In this document: piece by piece, positions 16,763-23,511 of the stretch | How positions within the stretch are numbered: the first letter of the stretch is position 1 | Layout of the letters: each line of letters opens with the position of its first letter | NCBI GenBank assembly: GCA_030452125.1 | Contig: JAKDMV010000023.1 | Coordinates: 1-33,861, forward strand | Length of the DNA: 33,861 bases | Direction of reading: 5' to 3' | DNA from: Micrococcaceae bacterium | Lineage (GTDB): Bacteria > Actinomycetota > Actinomycetes > Actinomycetales > Micrococcaceae | Notes under the pieces: generated by a model | The model's input: the letters and a program-made list of their open reading frames with translations, nothing else | Told to the model about the DNA's origin: nothing | Database searches by the model: none | Translations under genes and position numbers: made by a program

Positions 16763-16783
16763 TTATTGTCGAAGTGACAATAA
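16763..16783. promoter_or_regulatory. Probable NrtR box
   Basis: A perfect 8-bp dyad, TTATTGTC (16763-16770) and GACAATAA (16776-16783), with 5 bp between the arms gives a 21-bp site. It lies just downstream of the predicted -10 of the nrtR-nadABC promoter, an ideal position for repression. Size and AT-rich arms agree with described NrtR operators, but the assignment rests on position. Confidence 0.75.
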
Positions 16784-16786
16784 GTC

Positions 16787-16815
16787 AGCATACGTGGGTG
16801 TCCGGGCATTTCCAA
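16787..16815 (-). promoter_or_regulatory. Promoter of the nrtR-nad operon
   Basis: On the minus strand TTGGAA (16810-16815) and TATGCT (16787-16792) are 17 bp apart, 4 of 6 matches to the -35 consensus and a TANNNT -10. The predicted start falls inside the palindrome at 16763-16783. Confidence 0.6.
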
Positions 16816-16853
16816 CACCCATGACGCGGGTTTTGGGCTCCGGTCTCCGCCCT

Positions 16854-18173
16854 CTACCGGCCGGCCACATCGTCGTCGTCGAGCAGGACCTCTTCGATCC
16901 GTACGGTGCGGAAGGGAGAGACGGCCAGCAGCATCATGCCTGCGGCAATGAATCCCGCGGCGACCCACAAGGCAGCACCAACACCCGCCACGGTGGCGAT
17001 GAACCCGCCCACAGGGGCCCCGAGAACGATCATCCCGCGGTTGGCCGAACGGCGGACCGACGTCATCCGGGCGATCATCGCATCGGGTGTCAGTCCCTGC
17101 CAGAAGCCCATCTCCAATGGACTTTCGGCCCCCATGGCCACACCCCAAAGCAGCTGTGCCGCCCCCAGGCACACCAAGAGGGCGACCCGCCCCCCGGAGG
17201 CGGGCGACAGTTGCGGCAGTAGCGAGGCGATGAGGGCCAAAGCCACCACGGAGAGGGCCTCGAGACCACGGGCCAGGACGACGACGCGGCCCGTCCCCCA
17301 CCGTTCTCCACACCGGGCGGAGACGCTGGTACCCACCACTGCTCCGACACCCGCGCAGCTCAGAACCACCCCCAGATCGAGGGGACCCAGCCCGGCAGCC
17401 TGCAGGATGAGCACCGGCAGGGCCGTGCCCACTATCGCCGATCCGATGAACCACACATGCGTGCTCCAGGCCAGTGGACCCAAGTAGTGGTGCCCATAGA
17501 GCCAACGCACCGATTCGGCCACCCGCGAGCGTAGGCTCGGCCCCTTCCCGCGGTCCTTGGAGACACTGTCATTCCCCGCAGGGCGTCCGGGCAGAGTGGC
17601 CACCACGATTCCTGAGAACAGGAAGCTTCCGGCGTCGAGCAGCAGGGCCCAGGGCGCCGTGAGCACGGCGACCAGGCCGCCCGCCACCGCAGCTCCGATG
17701 GTCTGGGCCACCGTGCCGCTCTGCTCCAGACGGACGTTGGCCCTGACCAACAACTTCCGCGGCACCAGCTGCGGGATGAAGGATTGGTAGGCGGCATCGC
17801 CCACCAGCGACAGAACCCCGAAGCCGAAGACCAACGCAACGACAGCGGGAACGGACAGCCATCCCGACACCCCTCCGAGGCACAGCACCCCCAGCAGGAC
17901 CGCCCGACCGAGGTCGGCCACCATGAGGGCACTGCGTCGGCTGAAGCGATCCACCCAGATCCCGGCCACGAGCCCGAAGATCAGGTACGGCGCCCACCGG
18001 GCGGCACTGACCCACCCCTGGTCCTGCGCGTTTCCACCCAAGGTCACCAGGACCAGGACGGCGAGCGCGACGGAGGTGACGTAGGTGCCGAAGTCCGAGA
18101 CGGTGGACGCGGCCCAGAATCGGACGAACGGGCCATGCGGGCGCAACCGTCCGGGACTGCGTGGCGCGCTCAT
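16854..18173 (-). CDS. MFS transporter (drug/metabolite exporter type)
   Basis: A 439-residue polytopic membrane protein of the major facilitator superfamily, most like the enterobactin-exporter/macrolide-efflux subgroup. The N-terminal FVRFWAASTVSDFGTYVTSVALAVLVLVTLGG is typical, followed by about 12 hydrophobic segments and a loop motif WVDRFSRRSALMVADLGRA (Asp-Arg-x-x-Arg-Arg, motif A). The N-terminus and C-terminus are cytoplasmic by charge. The substrate is unknown. I chose ATG 18173: an aligned TAGCCT box (18181-18186, minus) ends 7 nt before it, suggesting a leaderless mRNA, and the upstream in-frame extension is Arg/His-rich and unlikely. It lies upstream of the NrtR operon on the same strand, but that operon has its own promoter. 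Confidence 0.88.
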   Translation of the reverse strand: MSAPRSPGRLRPHGPFVRFWAASTVSDFGTYVTSVALAVLVLVTLGGNAQDQGWVSAARWAPYLIFGLVAGIWVDRFSRRSALMVADLGRAVLLGVLCLGGVSGWLSVPAVVALVFGFGVLSLVGDAAYQSFIPQLVPRKLLVRANVRLEQSGTVAQTIGAAVAGGLVAVLTAPWALLLDAGSFLFSGIVVATLPGRPAGNDSVSKDRGKGPSLRSRVAESVRWLYGHHYLGPLAWSTHVWFIGSAIVGTALPVLILQAAGLGPLDLGVVLSCAGVGAVVGTSVSARCGERWGTGRVVVLARGLEALSVVALALIASLLPQLSPASGGRVALLVCLGAAQLLWGVAMGAESPLEMGFWQGLTPDAMIARMTSVRRSANRGMIVLGAPVGGFIATVAGVGAALWVAAGFIAAGMMLLAVSPFRTVRIEEVLLDDDDVAGR

Positions 18174-18573
18174 GGTGTCGAGGCTACTGCAGCGGCCCCC
18201 CGCCGAGGCGGCACCCCGGCCACCACCATCCTGATCCCCGCCCCTGCCTGGGTCATGGGTTCGGTCGTGATGGTGATCGACGGGCCGTCGGCCATCATCA
18301 CGGTCGCGGTGGACCGGGGTGTCAGCGAGGCGCAACCTGCCATCGCCCTGACGCCGCCCGCTGCCGGGGACATGGGTGCGAGTTCATGTTGGTCTCCGTG
18401 GAGACACCGGCCGCGGCGACGCCTGCCCTGCCCCCACGCTAGGGCCCGGCCGGGCGCGGAACCAGCGAGGGGCCCTCTTGCCTTTCGTGGCCGAAACACG
18501 TGTTTTCCCCGCACGGATACTCGGATCCCGGCGGCGGGCCGATTAAAAACTCCCCGTCGCAGGGTTGGGTCGT
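18174..18573. other. 400-bp gap without a convincing gene
   Basis: Frames here are open only as Arg/Pro/Gly-rich readthrough without a family match. Two items stand out: the leaderless-type TAGCCT box at 18181-18186 (minus) for the MFS gene, and a 12-bp perfect palindrome AAACACGTGTTT at 18494-18505 of unknown meaning. I see no RNA gene. Confidence 0.5.
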
Positions 18574-18891
18574 TCAGCCGCCGAACCCGGGCTCGAACTT
18601 CCATCCTTCGGCGAAGAAGTGTCGTTCACCCAGGGGATGGTCCGGATGCTTCTCCAGCCATTGCTCCTGCGCGGCGAGCAATTCGGCGGTCGCCTCCCAG
18701 GTTTCCCCGGTCGATGGCGGATGCACTCCGGCATCGCGGGCAATGGAACGCAGTTCCTGATCCGTGTACTCGGCCAGCTCCTCGGGCCCGAGGTGCCGAT
18801 CCCAGAGGAACCGGGCGAGCTTCTTGGCCTTGGTCGCCCGGTTGTTCATCGCCCGCGCCGTGCTGCCGAAGGCATTGGGGTCCTGGCTCAT
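18574..18891 (-). CDS. Small conserved-type hypothetical protein
   Basis: A soluble 105-residue protein without signal or membrane segments. It is charged and largely helical: MSQDPNAFGSTARAMNNRATKAKKLARFLWDRHL, then LGPEELAEYTDQELRSIARDAGV, a linker and WEATAELLAAQEQWLEKHPDHP, ending in an aromatic HFFAEGWKFEPGFGG tail. AGAGGAA precedes the ATG on the minus strand, supporting the start. No family recognised. It lies alone between ecfT (upstream, same strand) and the MFS gene; a TAGGCT box at 18925-18930 (minus) may be its -10. Confidence 0.75.
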   Translation of the reverse strand: MSQDPNAFGSTARAMNNRATKAKKLARFLWDRHLGPEELAEYTDQELRSIARDAGVHPPSTGETWEATAELLAAQEQWLEKHPDHPLGERHFFAEGWKFEPGFGG

Positions 18892-18972
18892 GCCTCTATT
18901 CCTCTCACCGTGGACAAGGCCAGCAGCCTACCAAGCGGGGATGGGCGTGTGGGCCATGATCCGAGCCCGGGC

Positions 18973-19779
18973 TCACCCCCAGAGTGCCGAGTAGCCCCTG
19001 ATCCAGCCACCGGTGACGCCGAGACCCAACACCACCACCAAAACGGTGAGCACACCGAAAGCCATGATCCAGTCGGTTCGTTCGACCCGGATGGGCTTCC
19101 AGACGGTTCTCGGAGCCAACCCCAGGCCGCGGGACTCCATGGATTGGGCCATGCGCTCCCCCCGGCGCAGCGAGACCACCAGCAGTGAGAAGGCAGCGTG
19201 GCCGAACTCCCGGATCCCGGGCCGGCGCACCCCCGGGGCCGGCGCGGGGGCCCGCACGGATTGGGCTTGCCGGATGGTCTGCCAGGTGCCGGGCATGTCC
19301 TGGAGCATCTGGTACCCGGCGAGGATCGCATGACAGAGCCGTGGGCCCAGCCGGGCCTGCTGATGCAGGCTGTCGGTCAGGGCCACGGCGTCGGTGGAGA
19401 AGACGAAACCGATCGACAGCACCCCCAGGACGAAGGTGCGCAACGCCAGGGAGGCACCCAGGGTCACCCCTTCGACGCTGGCCTGCAGGCCCAGGACCGT
19501 GAACAGTTCCTCCCCCGGCCGGGTGATGGCGTTGATCATGAGCATCCCGAGGGCGAACCCCAGGAACGGGATATGGGCCAGCAGCAGCATCCGGGGTGAG
19601 GGCCGGCCCCAGATCAGCACGGCGGCCAGCGCCAACGGATACAGCAGGGCGGGGGTCAGCGGATCGAAGACGAACAGCAGTGCGAAGGAGACCACGAACA
19701 ACACGGCGAGCTTCATCGTGGGGTTGCGCCGCCCCAACGGCGTGGCCGTGTTCACCCAGGGCAGGGGGCCCGCGCTCAC
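18973..19779 (-). CDS. ECF transporter transmembrane (T) component, YkoC/CbiQ-like
   Basis: The energy-coupling membrane subunit EcfT of a vitamin importer, 268 residues with about 5-6 hydrophobic helices. Its cytoplasmic coupling region near the C-terminus contains SLRRGERMAQSMESRGLG, which holds the Ala/Ser-Arg-Gly coupling motif of the T family. The start is GTG, overlapping the ATPase stop by 4 bp (GTGA, 19776-19779). It is last gene of the S-A-T operon led by a TPP riboswitch, so with the YkoE-like S component it is inferred to import thiamine or its pyrimidine precursor HMP, as YkoEDC does. Confidence 0.92.
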   Translation of the reverse strand: MSAGPLPWVNTATPLGRRNPTMKLAVLFVVSFALLFVFDPLTPALLYPLALAAVLIWGRPSPRMLLLAHIPFLGFALGMLMINAITRPGEELFTVLGLQASVEGVTLGASLALRTFVLGVLSIGFVFSTDAVALTDSLHQQARLGPRLCHAILAGYQMLQDMPGTWQTIRQAQSVRAPAPAPGVRRPGIREFGHAAFSLLVVSLRRGERMAQSMESRGLGLAPRTVWKPIRVERTDWIMAFGVLTVLVVVLGLGVTGGWIRGYSALWG

Positions 19780-21494
19780 GACTGCACCTGCATCCCGGGC
19801 ACCGGGGAGACTTCCCGATCCAGCCCGTCCAGGATGGCCCTGATCGCCTCAGGGCGGTCCTCGACCTCCACCAGCCAGTCCAGCAACGGGGGCAGCACGA
19901 TCCCGGCCCGGGACAGCACCCCCCGGTCGCCCAGCACCTCGAAGATCGGCCCCTCGGCGATGATTGTGCCCCCGGCGATGACGATCCCCCGATGGGCCAG
20001 GGTGGCGACGCTGCGCAGATCATGGCTGGAAAACAGGATCGACTGCCCCTCGGCCGCGGCGTCCCGGAAGGCTGCCATCATCGAGATCGTGGCCTTGCGG
20101 TCCAACCCGAAGCCCGGTTCGTCGGCCAGCAGGGTGGCGCGCGAATGGGCGAGCATGGCCGCGACGCTGAGCCGGCGCTTTTCCCCGCCCGAGAGCCGGA
20201 AGGGGTTGGCCTCCGCCAGATGGGTCAGCCGGTGTTCGGCCAGCAGGGCCTCGATCCGCTCATCGGCGGGACGACCATTGATGACCGCGGGCAGGCCATG
20301 GCCGATCTCCTCGCGGACCGTGGAGGCCACGAACTGGTGTTCGGGGTTCTGGAACACCATCCCGGGGCGGTCCCCCGTCACCGTGCCGGACAGCGGTGCC
20401 AGCAGCCCGGCCAGGGACAGCAGCAGGCTGCTCTTGCCCGTCCCGTTGGCGCCCAGCAGGGCCGTGATCTCCCCGGAATGCAGTTCCAGGTCGATGCCTT
20501 CCAGCTGGGCGGTGATGGTTTCCGGGTCGCGCCGGCGTTTCCTGGCCGATGCCGGGGCCCGGGTGACCGAGAGTCCCCGCGCGGATAGGACCACCCCGCC
20601 GCGGGACGGTGCCGGAACCGTGGGCCGGTCCTGCGCCCACCCGAGCAGTCGGTCCCGGATGATCGGGCAGGCCAGCCCTCCCCCGGTGCCGAAGGCCGCC
20701 TGCAGTTCGGTGTCCAGCGGTGTCCAGCACCCCGCAGCCACCAACCGTCTGGACCACTGCTCCAGCACGGTCGGCGTGGGGCCGTCCGCCAGCAGGGTTC
20801 CTGCGGCATCGAGCACGATGGCCCGGGCAGGGAGCCCCGCGACGCCGTCGCTTCCCGCGTACTCGTCGATGCGGTGTTCCACCAGCACGACGGCGGGGCC
20901 GCGCGTTTCCACGGCCCGGTCGATGGCCCGGCGCACCGAGGAGATGCCCTCGGCGTCGAGCATCGAGGTGGGTTCGTCGAGCAACAGCACCGGGGGCTCC
21001 GCGACCAGGCTGGCCGCCAGGGCCACCCGTTGGCCTTCACCGCCGGAGAGCTGCCGGGTGGATCTGCCTCGCAGCCCGGTTCCGTTGATGTGTTCCAGCG
21101 CCGCGTCGATCAGGGCGTCGATCCGGGGTGGGGCCACCGCATGGTTTTCCAGCGGAAGGGCGATCTCCCGGTCCACATCGGGCATGCACATCGCCGATTC
21201 GGGGTCCTGGGCCAGGACGCCCACGGTCCGGGAGAGCTCGGCAACACTGCTGTGGGCGGTGTCCTGGCCGGCCACGAGGACCCGGCCGGTGGTGCGGGCC
21301 GCCACCGAATGCGGGATGACCCCGGTCATCAGCGCCAGCAACGTGGATTTCCCGGCCCCCGAGGGGCCCAGGATGATGACCTGCTCCCCGGCGTCCAGGC
21401 CCAGCGACACCTCCTGCAGCACCGGTGCCGCCCGCCGGGGGTAGTGCACCGTGGCCTCCTGAAGCGCGATCACCGCCGCGCCCACCGGTTTCAT
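19776..21494 (-). CDS. ECF transporter tandem ATPase (YkoD-like, two ABC domains)
   Basis: A cytoplasmic fusion of both ECF ATPases, 572 residues. Domain 1 has Walker A GPSGAGKST (43-51), signature LSGGEGQ (149-155) and Walker B VLLLDEPT (169-176). Domain 2 has GANGTGKSS (348-356), LSGGEKR (434-440) and LLADEPGFGLD (about 455-465), with a switch histidine in FSSHDLRS. The two halves are joined by a basic linker. ATG 21494 overlaps the YkoE-like stop by 4 bp (ATGA, 21491-21494). It powers the S/T pair of the same operon. Confidence 0.94.
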   Translation of the reverse strand: MKPVGAAVIALQEATVHYPRRAAPVLQEVSLGLDAGEQVIILGPSGAGKSTLLALMTGVIPHSVAARTTGRVLVAGQDTAHSSVAELSRTVGVLAQDPESAMCMPDVDREIALPLENHAVAPPRIDALIDAALEHINGTGLRGRSTRQLSGGEGQRVALAASLVAEPPVLLLDEPTSMLDAEGISSVRRAIDRAVETRGPAVVLVEHRIDEYAGSDGVAGLPARAIVLDAAGTLLADGPTPTVLEQWSRRLVAAGCWTPLDTELQAAFGTGGGLACPIIRDRLLGWAQDRPTVPAPSRGGVVLSARGLSVTRAPASARKRRRDPETITAQLEGIDLELHSGEITALLGANGTGKSSLLLSLAGLLAPLSGTVTGDRPGMVFQNPEHQFVASTVREEIGHGLPAVINGRPADERIEALLAEHRLTHLAEANPFRLSGGEKRRLSVAAMLAHSRATLLADEPGFGLDRKATISMMAAFRDAAAEGQSILFSSHDLRSVATLAHRGIVIAGGTIIAEGPIFEVLGDRGVLSRAGIVLPPLLDWLVEVEDRPEAIRAILDGLDREVSPVPGMQVQS

Positions 21495-22123
21495 GCTCCC
21501 CCGGTGGTGGGCAGATCGCGTCCGATGGCGTAGTTGTCCACCACGCCGGTCTTCGCCAGGGCGTTGACCGTCCGGCGGGCCAGCAGCCCGCCGAGGATGA
21601 GACCGGACAGCAGTTGGACGACGAGCCGGATGACGAAGAAGTCCTGCCCGTACCATCCGAAGCGGAAGGCCGAGACGGCGAAGGCCAGCCCGGCCCCGAG
21701 CAGCCCCGAGCAGGCGTACACGCCCCAGCTGAAGGACCGGTAGCGGCGCAGGGCGAAGGGCAGTTCGCTGCCCAGACCCTGAATGGCGGCCACGAGGAAG
21801 AGCATCGGCCCCGCCGTTGAACCGAGGAAAACGACTTCCACCCCGCCGGCGATGACCTCGGCCAGGATCCCGGCGCCGGGGCGTCTGATGATGGCGACGG
21901 CGATCGGGGCGACGATCAGCCACCCGCCGAAGAGTAGATGCGAGGAGAGGTCCCCGAACGGGCCCATCAGCAGGGTCAGCCCGGCCGATGCCTGGACCAG
22001 GGCCCAGTAGAGGAACCCGAAGACGACCCCCAGGACCACGATGAGCACCAGGTCCTTGAGGTCGAAGGAAAAGCGTCCCCGCGCCGGTACTGGCGTGGTG
22101 GATGGCGGCGTTGTCGAGTGCAC
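21491..22123 (-). CDS. ykoE: ECF transporter S component, YkoE family (thiamine/HMP)
   Basis: The substrate-binding membrane subunit of the ECF importer, 210 residues with about 5-6 hydrophobic helices beginning LKDLVLIVVLGVVFGFLYWALV. It also shows the family region ILAEVIAGGVEVVFLGSTAGPMLFLVAAIQGLGSELPFALRRYRSFSWGVYA. I chose GTG 22123: the minus strand has GGAAGGGG at ribosome-site distance and the longer frame runs through the TPP riboswitch, so it is not coding there. First gene of the S-A-T operon, directly downstream of a TPP riboswitch, which supports thiamine or HMP as ligand. Confidence 0.92.
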   Translation of the reverse strand: MHSTTPPSTTPVPARGRFSFDLKDLVLIVVLGVVFGFLYWALVQASAGLTLLMGPFGDLSSHLLFGGWLIVAPIAVAIIRRPGAGILAEVIAGGVEVVFLGSTAGPMLFLVAAIQGLGSELPFALRRYRSFSWGVYACSGLLGAGLAFAVSAFRFGWYGQDFFVIRLVVQLLSGLILGGLLARRTVNALAKTGVVDNYAIGRDLPTTGGA

Positions 22124-22169
22124 TGTCGTGCCCCTTCCGTTGAGTGAACAGGGCACGGGATTCAGAGTT

Positions 22170-22265
22170 TTGCCTCCCTGCGCTGGCATGACCCAGATCA
22201 GGTTCGACGGTCGAAGCTTGATCAGCTTCCTCTCAGCCCGGCTCACCGGACTCCCGTGTTCAGCA
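22170..22265 (-). promoter_or_regulatory. TPP riboswitch of the ECF transporter operon
   Basis: On the minus strand the conserved thi-box elements follow in order: ACGGGAG (22251-22257), GGGCTGAGA (22231-22239), GAACCTGATCTGGG (22192-22205), GTCATGCC and GCGCAGGGA (22175-22183). The variable arm between CTGAGA and GAACCTGA contains an AAGCTGATCAAGCTT-like hairpin. It ends about 50 nt before the ykoE GTG. Confidence 0.95.
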
Positions 22266-22268
22266 CAG

Positions 22269-22296
22269 ACTGTACACGGGGACACGAAGTTGTCGA
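22269..22296 (-). promoter_or_regulatory. Promoter of the ykoE operon
   Basis: TCGACA (22291-22296, minus strand) is a 5-of-6 match to the -35 box and TACAGT (22269-22274) is a TANNNT -10; the spacer is 16 bp. The predicted start lies at the 5' edge of the riboswitch. Confidence 0.55.
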
Positions 22297-22320
22297 ATCG
22301 CCACGTCACGTGTGTAGGCT
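22290..22320 (+). promoter_or_regulatory. Promoter of the riboswitch-led SDR/LLM operon
   Basis: TTGTCG (22290-22295) and TAGGCT (22315-22320) are 19 bp apart; the predicted start is just before the plus-strand riboswitch. The -35 overlaps the opposing -35 at 22291-22296. Confidence 0.45.
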
Positions 22321-22324
22321 GTGG

Positions 22325-22415
22325 TGCAGTGACACGGGGTGCCACGATTTCCTGGCTGAGAGAACACCCGTTGAACCTGATCTAGTTCGAACTAGCGAAG
22401 GGATGTTGCAGGTGT
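22325..22415 (+). promoter_or_regulatory. Second, divergent TPP riboswitch
   Basis: Conserved elements in order: ACACGGGGTGCC (22332-22343), GGCTGAGA (22354-22361), ACACCCGTTGAACCTGATCTAGTT (22364-22387; pyrophosphate-sensor and pyrimidine-sensor segments) and AGCGAAGGGA (22394-22403). ACAC (22332-22335) can pair with GTGT (22412-22415) to close the P1 stem. It is transcribed toward the SDR and LLM genes. Confidence 0.95.
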
Positions 22416-22744
22416 TTCTCCACCTAGACCCCCATTTTGGAAGGTCCTGCCGGACCGCTGCCCCACTGCCCGGTACCAGCTTGTCCAGGTTGCGTCCGCC
22501 CTGGCGTCCGGCGGCTTGTCGAGGACCCGCCCGGCCAGGCGTTTAGCGTCTGCCCACCAGCTGCACCGCAACCAAGAATCCTGCCCGAAGCCTGCTCTCC
22601 GCCGTCGGGCAGGACAGCACGTGAACGATGCTGCCCACAGTGCTTGCCGCGCCATTCCTTACTCTCCCCGGGCGACTCCGCCTCCGGGGCCCCCTCGCCA
22701 TTTCCACCACCCCCTGCCCTCGGCAGCCATGAAAGTGAGACCAG
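22416..22744 (+). other. 330-nt leader between TPP riboswitch and SDR gene
   Basis: No credible coding region is seen. Two hairpins are visible: a small one (GGTCC 22443-22447, GGACC 22452-22456) and a 10-bp one with a 16-nt loop (TCCTGCCCGA 22579-22588, TCGGGCAGGA 22605-22614). The larger could belong to the riboswitch output, although no T-tract follows. Confidence 0.45.
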
Positions 22745-23509
22745 ATGAACCTCTCCGACCAGCTTGTCCTCGTCACCGGAGGCGCCCGCGGTCTGGGCCG
22801 TCACATCGTGACGGCCTTCGCCGGGCAAGGCGCCCGCGTCATCATCAACTACCGCCAATCCGCCCAGGCCGCTCAGGAGCTCGCCTCCACCCTGGGGCCC
22901 GACCGCGCCCTGGCCGTCCAGGCGGATGTCACCGATCCGGCACAGGTCGCCACCATGCTCGAGACCGCCCAGGCCCATTTCGGTTCCCCCGTGACCACCG
23001 TGGTGAACAACGCGTTGGCCGATTTCTCCTTCAACGGCGAGGCCCGCTCCTCGGCCGCAGACATTGGGTGGGAGGAGTTCACCACCCAGTTCTCCGGCAG
23101 TGTCCGCGGCGCCCTGAACACCTCCCAGGCCGCCCTGCCGGGGATGCGCGAACACGGCTTCGGGCGGATCATCAACATCGGCACCAACCTCTTCCAAAAC
23201 CCGGTGGTCCCGTACCACGACTACACCGCCTCCAAGGCCGCCCTGTTGGCGCTGACCCGCACACTCGCCGCCGATCTGGGCCAACACGAGGTCTCGGTGA
23301 ACATGGTCTCCGGCGGCCTGCTGCGGACCACCGATGCCAGCGCCGCCACCCCCGAGGAGGTCTTCGACTTCATCGCCTCCTCCACCCCGTTGCGCAAGGT
23401 GACCACCCCCGCCGAATTCGCCGACGCCATCCTGTTCTTCGCCTCCCCCTGGGCCCGTGCGGTCACCGGACAGAACCTGGTGGTCGACGGCGGACTGGTG
23501 ATGAACTAG
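22745..23509 (+). CDS. SDR-family oxidoreductase under TPP-riboswitch control
   Basis: A short-chain dehydrogenase/reductase, 254 residues, cytoplasmic and NAD(P)-dependent. The cofactor motif TGGARGLG is at 11-18 and the catalytic Tyr160/Lys164 lie in YTASK. Two classic positions differ: NNAG is NNAL, and the catalytic serine position 13 before Tyr160 is Thr147. The annotation 'oxidoreductase' is safe; the substrate is not known. It is the first gene after a TPP riboswitch and overlaps nothing, with its stop 2 bp before the LLM start. The ribosome site is weak (GTGAGA), which may leave room for riboswitch control of translation. Confidence 0.88.
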   Translation: MNLSDQLVLVTGGARGLGRHIVTAFAGQGARVIINYRQSAQAAQELASTLGPDRALAVQADVTDPAQVATMLETAQAHFGSPVTTVVNNALADFSFNGEARSSAADIGWEEFTTQFSGSVRGALNTSQAALPGMREHGFGRIINIGTNLFQNPVVPYHDYTASKAALLALTRTLAADLGQHEVSVNMVSGGLLRTTDASAATPEEVFDFIASSTPLRKVTTPAEFADAILFFASPWARAVTGQNLVVDGGLVMN

Positions 23510-23511
23510 AG

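Noticed and set aside
18494-18505. 12-bp palindrome AAACACGTGTTT
   Set aside because: A perfect dyad, but in a gene-poor gap with no promoter nearby; single short palindromes of this size are expected by chance, so no function is claimed.
18170-18604. A 144-codon minus-strand frame in the MFS upstream gap
   Set aside because: It is Arg/Ala/Gly-rich without a family match, overlaps the ends of both neighbouring genes, and has no good ribosome site.
18963-18974. Palindrome GAGCCCGGGCTC at the end of ecfT
   Set aside because: A dyad without a loop cannot form a normal terminator hairpin, and GC-only palindromes are common here.
22516-23511. N-terminal extension of the LLM monooxygenase frame
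   Set aside because: It runs through the SDR gene in another frame and is Arg/Pro-rich; the family-like sequence begins at ATG 23512.
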